DNA of 64,000 bases. Origin: CALBTQ01 sp036725605. GTDB taxonomy: Bacteria; Lernaellota; Lernaellaia; Lernaellales; Lernaellaceae. Numbering within the stretch: position 1 is the stretch's first letter; every line of letters begins with the position of its first letter. Position numbers and translations under genes: made by a program. This document shows positions 59,653 through 64,000 of this stretch, piece by piece. The stretch lies in assembly GCA_036725605.1 (NCBI GenBank), contig DAIMDW010000006.1, positions 124,001-188,000 of the forward strand. Direction: 5' to 3'. The notes below the pieces were generated by a model, which was not told the DNA's origin, did no database searches, and saw nothing but the letters and a program-made list of their open reading frames with translations.

Positions 59653-61578
59653 ATGTCTTCATCCAAACCGGAGAAAACCGGCCGGGCGCACCTGCGCGCC
59701 ATCTCGACGAAGATCGTCACCGACGACGTTATCGCCGACGTGCTGGAGTTGGAAAAACCGAAACTGGAGCTGGATTACGACCGCTACCTGCAGCGGTTGT
59801 GGGACGCCAATCCGGAACTGACCGACATTCTGCGCGCCGGCGTTTCGCTGGAGGAGGTGCGCGAGCAGGTGTACGACTACCTGCACCGCGCCGAACGGGA
59901 GATTTTCGCGCGCGACAACGACATGCACATTTTGGAGAAGGCGGTGGTGCGCGACGCGGTGCGCGTGTTCTGCTCGATCATCGGGCCGGTCAACGAAATG
60001 CGCACCGAGGTCAGCGCGCTGGAATGCCTGTGGTTGCTGGCCCAGGAGCGGCGCGGGGAACTTCGTTGGGAGGTGTCGGTCGGCTTCATCCTCGAGTTTA
60101 TCCACCTGTTTCGCGGCGTGGCCGGACGCTCGAACATCTACAAGGAAGACGAAAGCGTGCGCAAGGGGATTCCCGCGTACCTCATGCGGGAGGGGCGCGA
60201 GGCGGCGCTGGAGCGCAGCGACGAACTCGACGAAATCGCCGGTTACGTGCGCAAGTATTTCCGGCGCTATCCGTCGGGCTTGGAGGACGAGGTCGTCGCC
60301 TGGCGCAAGCAGAACCGCGCGCGCATTTTGCGTTACTTCGGGGCGAGCGAGGAGGACTGGGACGATTACCGTTGGCACCTGCAACACGTGATCAAGGATC
60401 CGGAGACGATCATCCATCTGATCGAGGTGGACAATGAGCAACAGGCGGCGCTACGCAAATCGTTCAAGAGCCGGCTGCCGATGGGCGTGACGCCCTACTA
60501 CCTGAGCCTGATGGACCGCAACCCGGCGATCGGCTACGACCACGCGGTGCGCGCGCAGGTGTTGCCGCCGCCGGAGTACGTCGACTCGATGAGCCGCCAT
60601 CGCGCCGATCGCGACGTGTACTTCGATTTCATGGGCGAGCACGACACCTCGCCGATCGACCTGGTCACCCGCCGCTATCCGATCGTGTGCATCTTCAAAC
60701 CGTACAACACCTGTTCGCAGATTTGCGTTTACTGCCAACGCAACTGGGAGATCGACGAATGCCTGGCGGCCGACGCGTTGGCGCCGGAGGAGAAAATCGA
60801 CCAGGCCGTGGCGTGGATCCGCGATCATCCGGGTTTGGGCGACGTGCTGATCACCGGCGGCGATCCGGCGGTGATGGACGACGAGCACGTCGAGCGCACG
60901 CTGGCCGCGGTGGCGTCGATCAACCACGTCTACCGCATCCGGCTGGGCACGCGCACGCCGGTGGTGCTGCCGATGCGCTGGACGAAGACGCTGGTCGATT
61001 TGCTCGACAAACACCGCGTGCCGGGCCGGCGGGAGATCGCCGTGGTCACGCACTTCGAGCATCCGTACGAAATCACGCCCGAGGCGATGGCGGCGGTGCA
61101 GCGGCTGCGGCTGCGCGGCATCGGCGTGTACAACCAGCAGGTGTTCACCATGGAAAATTCGCGGCGCTTCGAGACGGCCAAGCTGCGGCTGGACCTGCGG
61201 GCGATCGGGGTGGATCCGTATTACACCTTCAACGCCAAGGGCAAGGCGGAGACGCGGCGGTACATGGCGCCCATCGCGCGGATTCTGCAGGAGCGCAAGG
61301 AGGAGGCGCGGTTGCTGCCCGGCCTGGACCGCACCGACGAGCCGGTGTTCAACGTGCCCAAGCTCGGCAAGAATCATCTGCGCGCGCTGCAGGATCACCG
61401 CCTGGTGATGGTGCGGCCCGACGGCTGCCGCGTGTACGAGTTTCATCCGTGGGAAAAGAACCTCAAGGCCGCGCCGCCGTACAATTACGTCGACGTGTCG
61501 ATCTACGATTATCTCAACCAACTGGCCGCGCGCGGCGAGGACATCCGCGACTACCGGACGATCTGGTACTACTACTGA
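59653..61578 (+). CDS. Long KamA-family radical SAM protein
   Basis: 641 residues with AAAGGAG before the ATG. The C-terminal half is a KamA-type radical SAM barrel: CSQICVYC (Cys about 355, 359, 362) binds the 4Fe-4S cluster, then DVLITGGDPAVMDD, RIRLGTRTPVVLPMRW, TPEAMAAVQRL and GVYNQQVFTMENS. Lysine 2,3-aminomutases bind PLP through a Lys in a PGGxGK motif. Here the corresponding position reads VFNVPKLGKNHL, so a Lys is kept but the Gly-rich loop is not. The N-terminal 300 residues or so are helical and unlike canonical KamA. A mutase reaction or a different radical reaction are both possible. No lysine-fermentation genes are nearby. Confidence 0.85.
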   Translation: MSSSKPEKTGRAHLRAISTKIVTDDVIADVLELEKPKLELDYDRYLQRLWDANPELTDILRAGVSLEEVREQVYDYLHRAEREIFARDNDMHILEKAVVRDAVRVFCSIIGPVNEMRTEVSALECLWLLAQERRGELRWEVSVGFILEFIHLFRGVAGRSNIYKEDESVRKGIPAYLMREGREAALERSDELDEIAGYVRKYFRRYPSGLEDEVVAWRKQNRARILRYFGASEEDWDDYRWHLQHVIKDPETIIHLIEVDNEQQAALRKSFKSRLPMGVTPYYLSLMDRNPAIGYDHAVRAQVLPPPEYVDSMSRHRADRDVYFDFMGEHDTSPIDLVTRRYPIVCIFKPYNTCSQICVYCQRNWEIDECLAADALAPEEKIDQAVAWIRDHPGLGDVLITGGDPAVMDDEHVERTLAAVASINHVYRIRLGTRTPVVLPMRWTKTLVDLLDKHRVPGRREIAVVTHFEHPYEITPEAMAAVQRLRLRGIGVYNQQVFTMENSRRFETAKLRLDLRAIGVDPYYTFNAKGKAETRRYMAPIARILQERKEEARLLPGLDRTDEPVFNVPKLGKNHLRALQDHRLVMVRPDGCRVYEFHPWEKNLKAAPPYNYVDVSIYDYLNQLAARGEDIRDYRTIWYYY

Positions 61579-61666
61579 TTCGCGTTTGTCGCCGCCGGTC
61601 CTTTAATGTTATAAGCACAAGGAATAAGCATTCGGATGATCTTGTCACGAGAAATAGGGAGGACTC

Positions 61667-63253
61667 ATGCGCCGCACGATCACGATCGTTTTTCTATTGG
61701 TTGTCACGATGACGTTCGCCTGCGTGTCGGCGAGAAAACCCGACGTGCCGCAGGGGCCGTTGACCCGGGCCGATCTGGAGCGGCTGGCCGCTTCCGACGA
61801 CCTGGAGGCCAAGCGCGACCTGCTGCCGCAACTGGTCAATGCGTTGCTGCTGTCCAATGACAAAGAGGAACGCTTTCTCGCGTTTCAGGCGATGCAGGGA
61901 GCGAGCGATACGACCGTTTCGCCGCTGTTCACCATGGCCCTGGCGGACCCGGAATTGTGTCAACGCCTGGTGACGGGCCTGCAGGAATTGTGGAAGCGTG
62001 AATGCAAGGATATGCGATTTGCTTTCCATTTGGAGGAGGATGAGGCCCGGCGTCTGAAATACATGAACGGCAAGAAGTCGCTGATCATCGATCTGATCAA
62101 CGGTCAGTCGTGCCTGGATACCTACGAGTGGATGTGGCAAATGTGCGCCGAGTACACATATGGCGACTGGACCGTCTGCAAGCAATGGGCGGCCGCGCAT
62201 GCGAGTGAAGAGGATACCGAGAGGTTGTTGCGGCTGCTCAACTCCGACCTGGAGTCGGAAGAGCGGCGGTTCTATTACGCCACCGTTTTGGTCGAACGTC
62301 CGCTGACGCCCGAACAACGCCGACGCACGTTGCAGGGGGGGCATGATCTGCGTTTCGAAGGAGAGATCATCTATCGTCTGCTGACCGAGGAGCCGCGCTT
62401 TACCGACGAGGAAATCATCGAATTATTGAGCGGCGAATATTATTGCGGGCGGAACAAAGCGGCGATGCTGCCGGCGCTGTCGGCGGAATGCACGAACGAA
62501 ACCAAGTGGCGGTTGATTCTTCTGCCGCACCAGGATCCCGCCCTGCAGGCTGAGTTATTGAAAGAGGTTTATTCCGGCTGGAACGCGGAACGGGAGAAGT
62601 TCATCATCGAACAATGCCCGGAAAGCACGTTCAACGACTTTTGTTGGAACGCGGCCAACCTCGCGCTGGCGCACGATCTGGCGATCGATGTGCCGGCCTT
62701 CCAGCGCATCCTGGTGGTCAATCTGTATCGGGATTTTCATGGACCGGGCAGTTATCTATATAGCGAGATGTCGGCGCGGGCTTTCGCCAAATTGCCCCGG
62801 GAACGGCGGCTGTTGATCAACGCCGAGTATCAAATGCATCAGGCGGAACATTTGGTGAATATCCTGGATAAAGATTATACGATCCACCGATTGGAGTCGG
62901 CGGAGGAACATCTGGCTTGGATACGAAAGAACGACTACTTGGCCTCCGAACTACCAAAAGCCGAGGAGGAGCGAGAGCAATTATTGGTCAAGGCGAACGA
63001 AATACTGGAAGAGAAGCGCGACGAAATCCGCCAGTACGTCCAACAAGCGGTGGCGTACGGCTACTCGCTGACCGATCCCGAACTGCAACGCGCTTTCGAG
63101 CAATTCCTGGCCGATAAACGTCGGGCAAACAAGGTGATCGTTCGGCCGATGTTCGAAGAGGCGAAGAAAAATCTGGCGGAATTGAAGCGCACGTACGCGC
63201 AGGAAATCAAAAATCCATCGTATATCGGATGGGGAGGAAGCGAATGGTGGTGA
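61667..63253 (+). CDS. Helical lipoprotein, paralogue 1
   Basis: 528-residue lipoprotein with AGGGAGGA before its ATG. Lipobox TFACV (Cys19). There is no Asp tract. The mature chain is almost entirely helical with many leucines and acids (DLERLAASDDLEAKRDLLPQ, QLVNALLLSNDKEERFLAFQ), suggesting HEAT-like or other helical repeats, and a coiled coil near residues 440-475. The first 230 residues align by eye with the next gene, so they are tandem duplicates. Unknown function. Confidence 0.75.
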   Translation: MRRTITIVFLLVVTMTFACVSARKPDVPQGPLTRADLERLAASDDLEAKRDLLPQLVNALLLSNDKEERFLAFQAMQGASDTTVSPLFTMALADPELCQRLVTGLQELWKRECKDMRFAFHLEEDEARRLKYMNGKKSLIIDLINGQSCLDTYEWMWQMCAEYTYGDWTVCKQWAAAHASEEDTERLLRLLNSDLESEERRFYYATVLVERPLTPEQRRRTLQGGHDLRFEGEIIYRLLTEEPRFTDEEIIELLSGEYYCGRNKAAMLPALSAECTNETKWRLILLPHQDPALQAELLKEVYSGWNAEREKFIIEQCPESTFNDFCWNAANLALAHDLAIDVPAFQRILVVNLYRDFHGPGSYLYSEMSARAFAKLPRERRLLINAEYQMHQAEHLVNILDKDYTIHRLESAEEHLAWIRKNDYLASELPKAEEEREQLLVKANEILEEKRDEIRQYVQQAVAYGYSLTDPELQRAFEQFLADKRRANKVIVRPMFEEAKKNLAELKRTYAQEIKNPSYIGWGGSEWW

Positions 63254-63276
63254 TCGATATCGGCAAGGGGAGATTC

Positions 63277-64000
63277 ATGATTCGCTATCGCACATTGATG
63301 TTGTTGTCGGTCGTTTTGTTGCTGTTCGCCTGCGTGTCGGCGACCAGGCCCGACGCGCCGCGGCCGCCGTTGACTCCCGACGAACTGACGCGTCTGGCCC
63401 AATCGAACGACGAAGCCGCCAAACGCGAGGCGCTCGAACAGTTGGTCAATGCGCTGCTGTCGCCCAATAGGAAGGAACGCGAGTTGGCCTTTGAGGCGCT
63501 TACCGGGGAAGAAACAAGCGGTTCGACGCTGCTGGGCGAAGCCGTGGCGCATCCGCAGTTGTGTCCGCGCCTGGTGATGGGCCTGCAGGAATTATTGGTC
63601 CGCGAGTATAACAGGCCGAAGGAAACGAAGCCCTGGGATGACGAACCGGACAACTCGCCCGAGCAAAAAAACCGGCAGCTGATATTCGAGCTGCTTGATC
63701 GTCAATCCTGCATGGACGTCACCGCCTGGCAGTGGCGGGTCTGCGCCGGGTATGCCGATTACACCGAGGACGTCTGCGGAAAATGGGTCGCTGAACATGT
63801 GAGCGACGAAGACAATGAACAACTGTTGCGCCTGGCCGAATCGAGTTTCGAGAAAAATGACGTAAGAAGCGGTTTTGTGGAAGTGTTGAGCAAGCGTCCG
63901 TTGACCGTCGAGCAGCGTCTGCGCGCGGTGAAGGCGGTGAAGCAGATCTACATTTCCAAGGAAGATCTACTGGCGCTGGTGAGCGCCGAGCCGCGAATTT
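63277..64000 (+). CDS. Helical lipoprotein, paralogue 2 (3' end cut by window)
   Basis: Starts at the ATG at 63277 with AAGGGGAG upstream and runs off the window end after 241 codons. Lipobox LFACV (Cys19), no Asp tract. It parallels the preceding gene: FACVSATRPDAP, PLTPDELTRLAQSNDEAAKR, QLVNALLSPNRKERELAFEAL, QLCPRLVMGLQELLVRE, then SCMDVTAWQWRVCAGYADYT versus SCLDTYEWMWQMCAEYTYG. The gap between the genes is 23 bases, so they are cotranscribed. Unknown function. Confidence 0.75.
   Translation, partial: MIRYRTLMLLSVVLLLFACVSATRPDAPRPPLTPDELTRLAQSNDEAAKREALEQLVNALLSPNRKERELAFEALTGEETSGSTLLGEAVAHPQLCPRLVMGLQELLVREYNRPKETKPWDDEPDNSPEQKNRQLIFELLDRQSCMDVTAWQWRVCAGYADYTEDVCGKWVAEHVSDEDNEQLLRLAESSFEKNDVRSGFVEVLSKRPLTVEQRLRAVKAVKQIYISKEDLLALVSAEPRI

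Overview
This is a GC-rich (roughly 60-65% G+C by eye) bacterial chromosome window with about 43 protein genes on both strands, no rRNA or tRNA that I can see, and no phage, IS or CRISPR. Aspartate-tract exported proteins (Cys-Gly-Asp(n) lipoproteins and Asp(n)-Gly-Cys-Gly-Cys tails), a hybrid histidine kinase, an MCP and an archaeal-like ValS suggest a Gram-negative, probably environmental lineage of the deltaproteobacteria/Myxococcota/Lernaellota kind. The candidate phylum Lernaellota is my guess from the protein style and is not proven here.

Layout. 1-17.2 kb: a chemotaxis receptor (cut by the window start), an exported beta-type protein followed by a neutral-ceramidase-like enzyme, an SRPBCC protein, a pdxA-uvrA-membrane propeller operon on the minus strand, a TMTC-like membrane protein with TPRs, a four-PAS hybrid histidine kinase, and an Asp-rich zinc-protease lipoprotein. 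17.3-28.5 kb: valS, then a run of surface-type lipoproteins and propeller proteins separated by repeat-rich spacers, one under a cobalamin riboswitch. 28.5-34.3 kb: mazG, then a tight operon fxsA - membrane protein - thioredoxin - sbcD - sbcC. 34.3-43.8 kb: more lipoproteins, a DUF3467/zinc-ribbon pair, glpK, a kelch/IPT protein with an Asp-GCGC tail, and a DUF3124 lipoprotein. 43.9-50.3 kb: pyrG-carA-carB, where PyrG carries an N-terminal excisionase/MerR-type helix-turn-helix. 50.6-52.9 kb: a second cobalamin riboswitch driving a two-gene exported-protein operon. 53-64 kb: a glycosidase-like exported protein, a secreted tandem Tudor-like protein, a PGBD-CHAP protein, a zinc-ribbon/OB-like membrane protein, a Ycf48-like/PKD protein with an Asp-GCGC tail, a long KamA-family radical SAM protein and two tandem paralogous lipoproteins (the last one cut by the window end).

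How it fits together. The accessory content is dominated by cell-surface display. Seven lipoproteins place an Asp tract at or near the lipidated Cys, resembling the surface-export signal (LES) of Bacteroidota lipoproteins. Four Sec-exported, non-lipoprotein products instead end in an acidic tract plus Gly-Cys-Gly-X. Both cobalamin riboswitches sit in front of beta-propeller lipoproteins, which recalls the BtuG cobalamin-capture propellers of Bacteroides, so I propose a B12-repressed surface cobalamin-capture set. The other standout is the DNA-binding-domain fusion to CTP synthase at the head of a pyrimidine operon. Intergenic spacers carry a family of about 97-bp double-hairpin (BIME-like) repeats and CCCTCACCCC-type dyads.
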